This document shows positions 9,581 through 20,465 of a DNA stretch of 51,984 nucleotides, piece after piece. Source of the DNA: Parasitella parasitica (lineage: Eukaryota; Mucoromycota; Mucoromycetes; Mucorales; Mucoraceae); assembly GCA_025201805.1 (NCBI GenBank), contig MU619245.1, positions 247,248 to 299,231 of the forward strand, given 5' to 3'. The position numbers and the translations under genes were made by a program. Numbering within the stretch: the first letter of the stretch is position 1; every line of letters begins with the position of its first letter. A model generated the notes under the pieces. That model was not told the origin of the DNA. It worked only from the letters and a program-made list of their open reading frames with translations, and did not search any database.

Positions 9581-11465
9581 ATGTCAGAATTAAGCCAGTT
9601 TCTATTATCTACTGATATACATTTTTATCAAAATTATGCAATCCAGCTGATAAAACAAAGCCCAAAATTATTCGACCTGGATGAATTCGACTCAATTTTA
9701 CACGAAAACGAATCTGTGCCAATCGAGAGGACGTTTCAAGAAGCCTATCATGACTTCGAGGCAGATAAAAAAGCTCAATACGAATTGCACCCTAAATATG
9801 GCCGATATGTGAGATTTTAGAATTTACTCGAATTGAATCAAAAGTTCATTTTTTCTTCTAGGTTTGGGACATTGCTGACCAATGGTATCAGAAATGGAAT
9901 GTTGTATTTTCAGTTGAGCATATGTGGAACTGGATAAAGCACGGGGTCACACGATCATCAGCGCAAGAGCTGATAACACAGGACCACACTTTTGACACCA
10001 CCCATATTCAAGCATGGTTACAACGCATAATTGTGAGATATAACGTCCATCCTGATCACCAAAACCTGCTGCAGGACATTTGTCGATATATTGGAGATTG
10101 GCATCAGTCAAACCGTAGATTAACGCTCCAAGGCAGTTTTCGATTAAACACCATACCTCTGTTTCCACCAAATTGGTTTGCCAACAAATCCAGACAGAAC
10201 CGTATGAATTGCGAAGGTTTAGCGCCTTCGTATCTTGCTACATTTGTGCCACCCTATCGGTTGGAACATGAAATACCAGAGCGATGGGACCAGGTTTTTT
10301 TAAAGGGACTGACTGTTGATCCGAATCATAAGGTTTGTATTTTTTTTTTNNNNNNNNNNTTTGATATATTGCTGACTGTTGGAGCTCATTGGCAATCGTA
10401 GTTCAACCTGGATCCAATCTTGATTGCTTCAGCTATCCCTATTTTGGGATTGACGGTCCATTTTGATCCAGATTCTGGTTGCAGTAAATTAATGCTGGTC
10501 ATGACGAAGGCAAAGTACGGCAATTTAGAAAGTCATATCGAAAAGGAGATACCCACAGACTACCACAAGATATGCCAATTGGCTCTCAGTATTACAAAGG
10601 ACATCAAGGATTTGCACTGGAGCTATGTCCATGGTAATATTCACCCGCGTAACATTTTGTTGAACAATGCAGACTACGTCGGTGAATTGGTTGATATAAC
10701 ATTCATGCATCGAATCAATGAACCTTACATCTTCAACAAATCAACCTGGGCTGGACGTTGGCCATACGTCGCTCCAGAGGTGGTCTCTACGGGCTTGAGC
10801 ACATCGGCGGACATATATGCCTTGGGTATTGTCTTGTGGCAATTAATCTCTCGCGTGACATTTCCTGGGGATGCGCTCGTTGATCCTCATGTCTTTCGTA
10901 TTGAACCTATACCAAGCGTTGTCAAAGAATGGGAAGATATATACATTGATTGTCTTCATATTGATCCAAAAAAAAGACCAAACGCTTATACAGTACATCG
11001 ACGATTGACTCAACTCTGTGTCAAATTACAGCTAGGTAGGATTCCTATTGCAGAGAAGACTCTTCATTACATCAGATCAAGAAAGCTAGAAATCGAGCAG
11101 TTTTTAGCTAGTTCTAGGAAATCATCACCTTTATTGCAGTCTTGTGCATCAATGGATGACGATCATGCTACTTCAACACCGTCAATTACATCTTCTTTAT
11201 GTCAAGTAGGCAACCATGTTTTAACTGCGTCAGTTACACGGCCATCTCACCAACGATTGAAAAGTTATTCAAAGTTTCCCAAATTATTTGTAAAATCACA
11301 TGCTCTATATGCACAATATTCTTTTCTTTTCTTTTCTTTTTTTTTCTATAGTTGCTATATATTTCTTTCGCAATGAACTTTGAAAGTCTCATTATTTCTG
11401 CTTTGGGTTATTACAAATATTGGCTAATAAATCATAATGGTCTCAACCTATTGCAGCATGAATAG
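9581..11465 (+). CDS. Protein-kinase-like protein, predicted pseudokinase
   Basis: Exons 9581-9808, 9862-10332, 10402-11289 and probably 11352-11465, about 566 aa. A helical N-terminal region of about 230 residues of unknown function leads into a kinase-like domain that starts near the hinge (LVMTKAKYGNLESHI). No clear glycine loop or VAIK lysine is seen. The catalytic loop reads HGNIHPRNIL instead of HRDxxxxN, so the proton-acceptor Asp is Asn and the Arg is Gly; the metal-binding motif reads VDIT for DFG; APE is kept (VAPEVV), as is the DIYALGIVLWQL helix. Such divergent kinase-like genes are often expanded in Mucoromycota. The last intron (11290-11351), with a CTTTT tract and CTATAG, is my choice; without it the frame reads through to a stop at 11376. 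Intron 2 contains the N gap. Confidence 0.8.
10350..10359. other. Assembly gap (10 N) in an intron
   Basis: Ten N bases follow a T-run within intron 2 of the kinase-like gene. Exon frames on both sides agree (acceptor ATCGTAG at 10401), so coding sequence is probably not lost unless a small exon lies in the gap. Confidence 0.95.
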
Positions 11466-11621
11466 AGCGCATTTTCTTTTAAATTTTAATTGCCATGTGT
11501 GCTTCCGTGAGTTAACTTTGCATTGACCTGTAGCTGTGTTACTCATTTCACACGAAAATTTTTAGAAAAGCCTAAACTTGAAAACATGTAATTTTATTCC
11601 TATCAGAATTAATGATAATAA

Positions 11622-14600
11622 TCAAGATAAATCAAAACCTGCGTCTGCTGTAATGGCATATAGTAGTTTTCTACAAGAAAAAAAAAAAAAAAAGTGAACA
11701 GCAAATTAATTAGTGGATCATCAAAACCTACTCTCTTAAAATTTGATATGTTGGATAATTTGGCAACTTCAACAAATTGACGCAAGTAGAACTTGTTGGC
11801 AAGCGTTTTTCATCAACACCAGCATTACGCAAACAGAATTGCGGCACCAACTCCTTGAAGCCCAGTAAGGGTGGTCTGGAACATGAAGTTACAAATTTAA
11901 CAAACTTCATTCGCAGGTTATTATCAAACGATTCAAGAGCTTTCCAGAAGTTCTTGACTGTGGCATCGTGCTCCATGAATCCTGCAAGCACTGTATGCGA
12001 TCTCAAATCATCGAGGTCAATCGGCACTGACGCACCGCCCAAAACAATCTGCAACTCTTGTTGATTGAACATACGCAGCCATTTGACATCTACAATAGTC
12101 GATAAACCTCTGAAAAACGCTCTGCATTGCTTGGCTATCTGTACGTTAAGGCGATAATTTGCGATATGGTAAATGTATTGAATTCGGTTTTGATTTGTGA
12201 CAGGAATGTTGGTACCACCGGGTATAAGCTCAACATCGACAGATCTGCCATCTTCCATGTGTGTACTAGTGAAATCCAGTGCCAAAAATTCAACGTTGCC
12301 GTCGTAATTTTTGAGAGTTAGCAAACCTTTATATAACGCGGGATCCAATGAAGATAAATCGTCCACTTCAAGAAAAAAAGAGAAAATGTCAATAAAAGAA
12401 AAGTTTGCGCTGCAACACACTTACAATAATTGACTTTTCCAAGACATTTCTTCAGGAAGAATTCAGCAAATGCAATGTCCAGTAGAATGCCCTCATAAAC
12501 AGCTTTACCAATGATTAGCCCAAGAAATTCAAAATATTTCAATTGTTGTGCTACAAACGAAAACGATGAATATCTGCTTCACGTACCCACCCATAGTAAC
12601 AACTTACGTTTTGTAGCATAAGAGCTTGGACTAGGATACAAGAGCTGCTCAGAAGTTGCCGTGAATAGTCCATAGTCGATACTAAATGCTTCTCTACTGA
12701 GACCAGTCAAAAACTCCTTGAAAACACCACCTCCATCAATGCCAGCTTCTTCCAAACCAAATTCATCCACAAATGAGATCGTCACCTTGTTTTTGAGTTC
12801 GGCTCCTAACGAATTGAGCTGGTCAAAGCCATCCTCAAACATATGATCTCTGCGCACAGTAGCGGCTGCCTTGGGTCTGCTATAAACCTCTTCAATCTTG
12901 TTTCGTTTCTTATCATTGTTGACAAACATACGGAATATCTCCACACGCTGTTCAAATGGAATCACAAAAGGTATGTTGTTCAGTAATCCTAATCGAGGAC
13001 TGATGACAGCCAAACGGCCCTTGGACAGCATGCGCCGAGGTCGAAGTGGCGTATTTTTTTCTTGCCGTTGTTCACTTTCTAAATTGAATTCTTCAGCAAC
13101 TGCTTCAGTAGAAAAGTTATCGGTGTCGAGATCAGGAATAAGCCAATGATCGCTAGGACAAAAGGTGCGGCGAGAGCTGTAACATGTAGACAAAGCTGTG
13201 AATACTAAACAGCATTGTAGAGTTAAAGATTCACTTACTCTCTCATGTGAATTTGTTGTAGCAAATGAGTGACACTGGATCGAAGCTGGTTTAATTGTAT
13301 TCCTGTTAATCCTATAAACTGTGTCAGGTCCATGCTATTAGCACGCCAGAACATGACAAAAGATATATTCTTCAATTGACGGCCCAGAATAATGACCTGG
13401 CTCAATTCCAATGGATTTGCGTGTGTTGCGCTTTTATCTAAAAACTCATCATCACCCAAAGTCAAAAGCAATCGCGCATATACTTCACACAGCAAAAACA
13501 ATACAGACCAGCTTTCGAACCGAGCCTCTTTACTGTCACTGATATATTTTACAGCATTCGTTAAATTAGCCATTATACTACCATCGTCGTTGAAAAATGC
13601 GGCCTCTTGGGATGTAGTCCATGATTGCCATAGTACATGCAATAAGCTGTGAGTGTTGCTGGATTTGTAGAGCAAGGTATTTAGAATGGCGTCTTTCTTC
13701 ATGGGCCAGCGCAGCATCAATGTATTGAAGAAGCTAGATACAGATTGAATAGCATCGCTGCTTGTGCCAAGTTGCACGAATTGGTATAAAAGACGATTTA
13801 CTCGTTCAGAGTCATAAAGCGTCTCGAGTCGAGACCGAATCAACGGTGATACAGTTGCCATAGGCGTAGCTGGGGTTGCTTCCTTCATAATCACATCGCC
13901 AACTTCATCCTCATCTTCCTCGTCTGAGGAATCGCTATCTGCAGGAGCAATGAATAAATATACATCCTTTTTGCAGCAATGGAAACTACGTACCCATCTC
14001 AATGCCGTCTGCATTTTCCTGATCTGAAGGATTTGTCAAATATGAAACAGGAAGACGAGCAAGTAATAATTGGATTGCTTTAGCATAGTAGGTCTACCGA
14101 AAGGCAAAAGGAGAGTTAGGATCAGAAGCCAAGTCTTCGAATTCCAACTTACAAGGTTTCCCTCTAAATGTTTTCCAGACTGCACATCACCCAACACAGT
14201 CAAATTTATCAACAAACCTGCCACTGCTGCATCATCTAACACAGTGTTTGGTTTCAGGAACATATCTGTCACAGTTTCTAATATGTCTTTCAAGGGTGAT
14301 TTTAATGCCAATGTAGTCAGCACCTTTTGAGATAAATTGTCCAAAAAAAACGGTTCTATCAATAACTCGGCTGTTAACATGTACAGCAGTTTGGATCGGG
14401 TCATATAGGGTGTGTTGGGTCTGTGCTGATATGTCTCAATTAATAACGAAGTAGGATAGTAGTAGGGTTCATTAAATGCGACCAGCTGCAGTAAAATTGC
14501 TTCTACAGACGGTTTTGTGTTGCCATCTTTGGCTGCCTTCATGCTGTTAAGAAGCGCAGTGTTGCACAGACAAAATGTGATGATGCGAGTGCGTTGATGT

Positions 14601-15246
14601 TGGTTACTGTATGTAGACGGTTCAAAAAATAATGCCAAAAGCTGACAAGCAGAGACCATACTGCAAAGGACTTAGTAGTTATTCGCACACAATATTGTTT
14701 GACGTCTTTCACTTACCCTCCATCCATGCTTGGTAAAAGTACTCGTTTGATCAGCAGGCTACACAACCAAATCCATGAATCTTGAACATCCTTGTTGGAA
14801 ATACAAAACATGCTGCTTATTAGTGGAGTAGATTTGGATACGTATTGTTCTACATAGTGGGCATCTTTTTTATCGGACTGATAGAAAAAAATCAATTGGC
14901 GAGTCAATGCCATTAACGTTTGAGGGTCAGGAGATTGTGCATTTGCTGACAAGAGTTGGCGAAAGTCTTGTCTTAATTGTTGCCTTGTCGACGAAGCTTC
15001 CCGACGACCTCGAAATAACGACTGTATATATTCCGCCAGATATCAGTAACATTAGGAATGATATTGTAGTAGATTGGCACTTACTTGAATTTGCTGTAAA
15101 CTCTTTAATTTGAGTCGTTCCTGTTCTCTTGCTCTGCGTTCGCTTTGAGCTTTAGCCAGCAACGATCTTTTGTCGTCTACCTTCTTGACACCGCCCAAGT
15201 TGATGTTACGCTTGGATTTAAAGTTGCCTTCGAAACTAAAATTCAT
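11622..15246 (-). CDS. HECT-type E3 ubiquitin ligase, UBE3C/Hul5 family
   Basis: Nine exons on the minus strand: 15246-15085, 15021-14717, 14660-14153, 14093-13994, 13938-13239, 13176-12608, 12550-12425, 12365-11732, 11670-11622; 1050 aa, close to human UBE3C (1083). The N terminus [19 protein letters not shown] and the IQ-like [10 protein letters not shown] segment are UBE3C hallmarks. An acidic [12 protein letters not shown] stretch lies mid-protein. The HECT domain fills the last 350 residues, with [32 protein letters not shown] and the thioester Cys1018 in [12 protein letters not shown], 32 residues before the end as in human UBE3C. The final exon ([15 protein letters not shown]) is required for the conserved C-terminal tail. 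Hul5 and UBE3C act with the proteasome to extend ubiquitin chains on stalled substrates. Confidence 0.95.
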
Positions 15247-15428
15247 TTTCTACGCAGTGGTAAGAAACAAAGTGAAAAGAAGAGAAAAAGTCCTGCGCGA
15301 ACGTCTTTGTTTTAGCAACCCAGCATGAAAATTGATGAATAATCCATCAAGTTAGTAGTCTCGTCGCGGATAGCCTATTTTTTAGTGGAGCAGTGCCCTT
15401 CTTTCCTTTCTAATCCTCTTATAAAAAA
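15247..15428. promoter_or_regulatory. Bidirectional promoter region, UBE3C-like / Ies2
   Basis: Only 182 bp separate two divergent start codons, so both promoters must sit here. The centre (15330-15375) is relatively GC-rich, containing AGTCTCGTCGCGG. No specific factor site is assigned. Confidence 0.5.
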
Positions 15429-16534
15429 ATGCGACCCACAAGAAAAGCTGCCGTCAAAGCTGCCGCAGCAGTTGCTAGACCTTTATCGCCTTCGCCCATG
15501 TCTTCTGAAGAAGATGAAATGCAAAGCTCATCATCAGAGTTGGAAGAAATGGAGATGGGAGAAAATGAAGTTTTTAGTGAAGAGGAAGAGCTGGACGAAA
15601 TAGACATCAATCAACTGGATAACAATAATGATGACTTGGATTCCTTATCTGAACAAGAAGTTGATGATTTAGAGGACGACATAGAGATGCACGACGACGA
15701 TATGGATGAAGACGACGAAGATGATGATGACCAAGATAAACAGATGCCAGCTACTCGCAAACCTTCTACAGCTGCAGTGGCCTCTGCATCACGTAATAAT
15801 AGCAGCGGTAGTAACAAGAGAAAAAAACCAGGTAATCACGATTAACATATCAATTCATTTTTTTCTTCTTTTTTGCTAATACCTGTATAGTTATTCCTGA
15901 AAGCGACGAAGACGAGGAAGCCATCTTTTCCGACGAAGATGGAGCAGAAATTTTAAGAAACAAACCCATGACTAAAAGACAACGAGCCAAGGTCAACCAA
16001 GAAATCCCAGAAGAATATCTGGAGTTGCCCATGGATACGGGTAAAAAAAAGCACTTGACTCAAGAAGAAGAGCAATTAAAGAGATCAGAAGTTGCGAGAA
16101 GGAGAAAGAATCAGAGCATCCAGAGAGCAGAAAAGGATAAAGCTGATACAATCAATCGATTATTAAAAAAGCAAGCTTCCAAGAGCAAACGGATTATTGA
16201 CGATGCAGAGGATAAGGAAACAGCCCATGAAAAATTGAAGCGGTTGGAAGATCCTAATCGTATACGCTATGTAAATACCTCGGAAGGAAGCAAATTAAGT
16301 ATACCCAGCATTTTTTCTTTGAAGCAAATATTTGGCAGGTAAGAAACGTATCAGTGGCCAAGACAAGATTTTTATTAAAAAATATCTACTAGTTCTGTAT
16401 CGTCAGCGCTACCAAATACTCATTTGAAAAAGTGTCAGGTTGATGGATGTTCCAAGAGCCGAAAGTATACAGCCAAAAAGAGTGGAAAATATGTGTGTTC
16501 ACTAGAACATTATAAAATTGTTGAAGCAAATTAA
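15429..16534 (+). CDS. IES2: INO80 chromatin-remodelling complex subunit Ies2/INO80B (PAPA-1 domain, HIT zinc finger)
   Basis: Exons 15429-15831, 15891-16338, 16393-16534; 330 aa. The first 140 residues are a basic start followed by a very acidic, Asp/Glu/Ser-rich disordered region, then a basic patch (SNKRKKP). The PAPA-1 region begins about residue 170 with MTKRQRAKVNQEIPEE and continues through EEEQLKRSEVARRRKNQ to DTINRLLKKQ, the family signature. The C terminus has a short HIT-type zinc finger (CQVDGC...YVCSLEHY). In yeast and human, this subunit stimulates the INO80 ATPase during nucleosome sliding in the nucleus. It is divergent from the HECT ligase gene. Confidence 0.9.
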
Positions 16535-17658
16535 TAAATAATAAACTGCGATAAAAACTGTTAACATCAGATCACTACTAAGGAATATCAAAAAATCACG
16601 TCTCCCATTATATTACTATCCAATATTATTATAAGATATGCTGCATAACATAACCTAGAGCTAGTTTTATCTGACACATTTCTTGATCCTATACATAGAG
16701 AGTATAGTTGACAACAAAAACAAAAATAATTTTGGCGCATAAACATGTATACCTTTGTATTGTATCCATATAAAGCCAACATTGTCATCTCTAAATCAGT
16801 TATAATGTACGAATCATGAAATTAATTGTTGTAGATTCTTTTACAAATAAGGAATAAACTGTAAGTTGTAATTGAACTTCTTGCAACATTCTAGACTTAT
16901 TTAAAGATTACATAAAGATTAGTTCGAGGGATTTTGGGGCATATTTGTTCATAACTTCTGCTAAAATGACAGTAGAACCGAGATCTAACTTGGAAAACTT
17001 AGCATTGACTTGGCGCTAACTAGCAGCAACATTGGCATCCATGTTTTTATTGATACCCATAAAGTTATCAGATGATATCACAAATTTTCATATCAGAATT
17101 GCATATAATCGATGATAGGCTTCCATAAACAGCAAAATAAACACTGTCTTATGCGCCATAAGTACAGGCATGATCATCGCTACATTTTTTTTTTTTTTTT
17201 GAAAGTAATTAAGTTTTATAATTTTGGAATCTGGATATGGTAAATGGGAATCACTGAAAAAAATGATATAAAAAAACAATAAATGTCAACTTGATAAAGG
17301 TATAGGTTTTATCATCAAATCGACAGGTGTATAAAGCTTCCATTCATCTACTGGCCAGGCAGATGAACCTTTATATACTTAAGCTATGGTCAAATGTTCT
17401 ACTCTCGCAATTTAACATGTACCGCAATACTGCGTAACTAGCATCTTAACTCTGTGCTAACCGACATATCCGCAGACTAAAGATAACTTAATAAATCTAA
17501 TTTGAGTGGGGAGATAGACTTTAACCGAGGTGTACCCTGATCAATCTTCTATACGAAGATTATTAATATCGATCCATAAGCGTATAACATTTCTAGTATC
17601 GTCTTATTCAGTCTATATTATTTTTGCTATACAGCAGTTTCTTTATATTTACAGTTTA
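16535..17658. other. Spacer, nothing recognised
   Basis: About 1.1 kb of AT-rich DNA with only short frames on either strand. There is a T-run at 17185-17200. Sequence near 17640 is the 3' side of the minus-strand gene that follows. Confidence 0.5.
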
Positions 17659-18234
17659 TTAAACCCTTTTTGATGGTAAATCAATTACAAGAAGTTCGTC
17701 GCCTAAAGTATCATACTGGGTTGTTATGGTCAATCCTTTTAAAATAGTTTGGGCCTTTTTGTTAAACATGATTGATTTCAGCGTCGTATCTTTGATTGTT
17801 ACTAAACCCAATGCAATAGTGCTCATTCTGAAATGTTGAAGCACATCCGGAGTAAACTGGCTGTTGTTTGATTGCTTGCGATTCACTGTGGATAAAATGC
17901 CAATAATCTTCTTTCTAGGCGTGGAAAAAGACGCCACAGTGCCTATTAGTTCTCGTATTTGATCAGGCGTACAGCCTTGTTTTGTATTTTTACATTGAAT
18001 AAGAACATTTATATTATCGAACCAGTGTCCTCTAAGATCAATGCCCCCGTCGTTTTTCCCACCAACATGTTCTAAATTCATCCCTGCTGTTGTTGTCAAG
18101 GTTTCTAAGGTTTGTAATTCAAACAAGGTACCTCGATAAACCGATGTAGTGATATCTTTGTCAGTTTGCTCTAGAAAAGAAGACAAGTTTTTTCTATTCG
18201 ATATGTGCCGTTTCACAATTCGCTGAACAATCAT
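17659..18234 (-). CDS. Mrr-like nuclease-fold protein, Rrg7 (required for respiratory growth) family
   Basis: Single exon, 191 aa. The start at 18234 is the first ATG that leaves a basic, mitochondrial-type leader (MIVQRIVKRHISNRKN); the upstream in-frame extension has no ATG needed for the domain. The core is a PD-(D/E)XK restriction-endonuclease-like fold: E39 (YRGTLFELQTLE), D66 in DGGIDLRG, then IQCK with Q80 and K82. This matches fungal DUF2034/Rrg7 proteins, which are mitochondrial and needed for respiratory growth in yeast, and bacterial Mrr-type enzymes. All predicted catalytic residues are present, so nuclease activity is possible. The substrate is unknown. Confidence 0.85.
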   Translation of the reverse strand: MIVQRIVKRHISNRKNLSSFLEQTDKDITTSVYRGTLFELQTLETLTTTAGMNLEHVGGKNDGGIDLRGHWFDNINVLIQCKNTKQGCTPDQIRELIGTVASFSTPRKKIIGILSTVNRKQSNNSQFTPDVLQHFRMSTIALGLVTIKDTTLKSIMFNKKAQTILKGLTITTQYDTLGDELLVIDLPSKRV

Positions 18235-18608
18235 GTTTTTAAATAAATGAGGTAGAGTAGAAACAAAAAAAAAAAAAAAAAGAGGATTAAAGAGGAGCAT
18301 TCGCGAATTGTGCCTAAAAGAAAAGTCTAGCAGCACATTTTATCACCAGGAAAGCATACTCCAATATCGTACGTACCATCTTTTTACCATTTCGCTACAT
18401 CTTTCTGAATAGTAAGCCTAAAAGTAGTGTCACTTCTCTTTGATTTATTATTTCTTCTGCTTGCTTGATGTACAGCATCAAGCAAACATCGTTCGAGTCA
18501 CACAATATTACTCCATCAGCCGATATTAAATGCTGCATGTTCGGTTCCGTCTTAACGATACTTTTTGCCCTTTTCTTCTATTAGCTTCAAGACGATATTT
18601 CGATAAAG
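18235..18608. promoter_or_regulatory. Divergent promoter region, Rrg7-like / uridine phosphorylase
   Basis: 374 bp between two divergent starts. It contains an A17 run at about 18268-18284 and a short palindromic pair, GCTTGATGTACAGCATCAAGC, at about 18461-18481 that could form a hairpin or a dimeric factor site. Its function is unassigned. Confidence 0.4.
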
Positions 18609-19627
18609 ATGAAAGAGCAAATTTCGAATGCAAATTTTCCTAGAGACAAAGAAGACAGAGTGTATCATATTGGTGTAAAGGTCGGTGATGTTGCAAACCG
18701 TGTTATTACCGTAGGTGATCATGTTCGCGCTAGAAAGATTGCCAAATTATTGGACTCTGAAGAAGAAACTGGGCATCCAATATTTGAGAGAACTAGTCAG
18801 CGTGGTTTCCTTACGATTACTGGAAGATATAAAGGTACTCCTGTTTCCATAATGGCAATGTAAGTTGAGTTAATTTTGAAATGCACAATTAGTAAAAGGA
18901 TCATACTATGGACAGTGGAATGGGCAACTCTATGATGGATTTTTTCGTTCGTGAAACTCGTGCTAGTGTAGAAGGTACCTTGGCGATTATTAGGTTTGGT
19001 TCATGTGGTTCACTATCACATTTAGCACCTCCTGGTGCTGTCATTGTTCCCTCCGGCGGCTATTGCATAAGGCGTAATATTGATTATTTTGCTGATGAAC
19101 AAGTTTATCCTGGACTTAAAGACAAACCATATCTCTTTTCTGGAATCTTCAAAGCTGATGAAGGGATGACAGATATTTTATCCAAGACACTCAAGTCAGC
19201 ACTTGCACCTATTGTGGCCGAAAATGAGCTTGTTGGACCTGTTATGACTGGTGGACTCAATGCTGATGGATGCTCATTCTATTCCTCCCAAGGCCGTTTT
19301 GATCCTGACTTCTGGGATGATAATGAAGACTTACTCAAAGAGGTTGTTATCAACTACCCGAAGACTCATTCAATTGAAATGGAAACTTCCATGTTATTCC
19401 ATCTTGCCCATTGTGCTCGCGATTCCTCAAAACCTATCAAGGCCGCTGGATGTATGCAAGTATTTGCTGATCGTCTTGTCAATGCTTTTATTAGCCCAGA
19501 GATTGTAGACGTATTAGAACCTATTGTTGGAGAAGCTTGTCTAGACGCATTGATTCAGGTAGAGATTGAGAATGAGATGCCTGTCAAAGGTAGTGTTTGG
19601 GAGCCTTTCAGTCGACGCAAACCTTAA
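18609..19627 (+). CDS. Uridine phosphorylase (NP-I family)
   Basis: Exons 18609-18859 and 18916-19627, 320 aa. Catalyses uridine + phosphate to uracil + ribose-1-phosphate in cytosolic pyrimidine salvage. The nucleoside phosphorylase-I fold is visible: VITVGDHVRARKIA (phosphate loop), IGMGNSMMDFF, FGSCGSL, then the uracil-recognition SSQGRFDPDF and the ribose-binding SIEMETSMLFHLA. The pattern is closer to eukaryotic UPP1-type enzymes than to purine nucleoside phosphorylase because of the QGR motif. The intron splits the IGMG codon and its removal restores the family sequence. Confidence 0.92.
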
Positions 19628-19931
19628 GAAGACAACAAGAGATTTTAATCGAGACAATAAACTCCATATAAAAATGGGTTTTGCTAAATCAACAAGGCAC
19701 TATGAATAGATCTCTTGGGCAATACTATAGCAGATAAATATGCGGTTCTGACAGATCAAGTATTTCTTTGACTGAATTGCACAGGAAGTACTCCATGATG
19801 TGTATGATTCCTTTGTCGTGACCTGCTCATCTACATCGTTTATATATGTTGTGTATGTTGACAAATGCGTTCTTCTTTTCTTTTCTTTTTTTGTTTCGTA
19901 AATACATTCAAACCATACTAACATCAAATAG

Positions 19932-20465
19932 ATGAGTCAAATCAGCAGCAGAGAGGTATGCAATTATGCGTTTCATCTTCTTCACGCCAAAAACTAAAAG
20001 AAACAATTGAATGCAAGACATCAGATATGGATATTGACGATGAAACTTTCAATCAAAGCGACGAGCGTACTGAGAATCCTCTAAACCATCAAAATATGTG
20101 TACAAAAAGTATTTCTGATACAGTTTCCATCATCAAGGACTTTTCTGTAATAGGAAGAGACGACAGACTCTTAGATAATTATCACATTGACCACAAAAAT
20201 AACTATTCCCAAGGCCTTCACCAGATCAATCATAATAGTTCATCAAAAACTAGCATGACACAACCCAGTGAATGCAAAGAAGACTTTATAGATAAAATAT
20301 CCGCTGCAAATGATAGGTAAATATTGATAATATGTATATTATCAGCTAAATTACATATTGACGTTTGCATGTAGCCATTTGAATAGCAAGGAAAACGTCA
20401 AGCCCAATAGACACTTGAGAAAAGCTGGTATGAAAAGAAGACAACAACGCTATTATGCGTATTAG
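19932..20465 (+). CDS. Hypothetical protein with acidic middle and basic C-terminal tail
   Basis: I recognise no family. Favoured model: exons 19932-19955, 20018-20316, 20375-20465, 137 aa, starting at the first ATG (MSQISSRE) with a GTATGC...GCAAG intron. The alternative is an unspliced start at ATG 19958, giving 149 aa with a Ser-rich leader. Both share DMDIDDETFNQSDER, a Ser/Asn/His-rich middle, and a C-terminal exon reading KENVKPNRHLRKAGMKRRQQRYYAY, which is strongly basic and could bind nucleic acid or be a nuclear localisation signal. The last intron is clean (GTAAAT...ATGTAG) and phase-consistent. Reality of the gene is likely; the start is uncertain. Confidence 0.5.

Noticed and set aside
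18235-18336. N-terminal extension of the Rrg7-like protein
   Set aside because: It would add a Phe-rich stretch encoded by a T/A homopolymer; the ATG at 18234 gives a normal mitochondrial-type leader.
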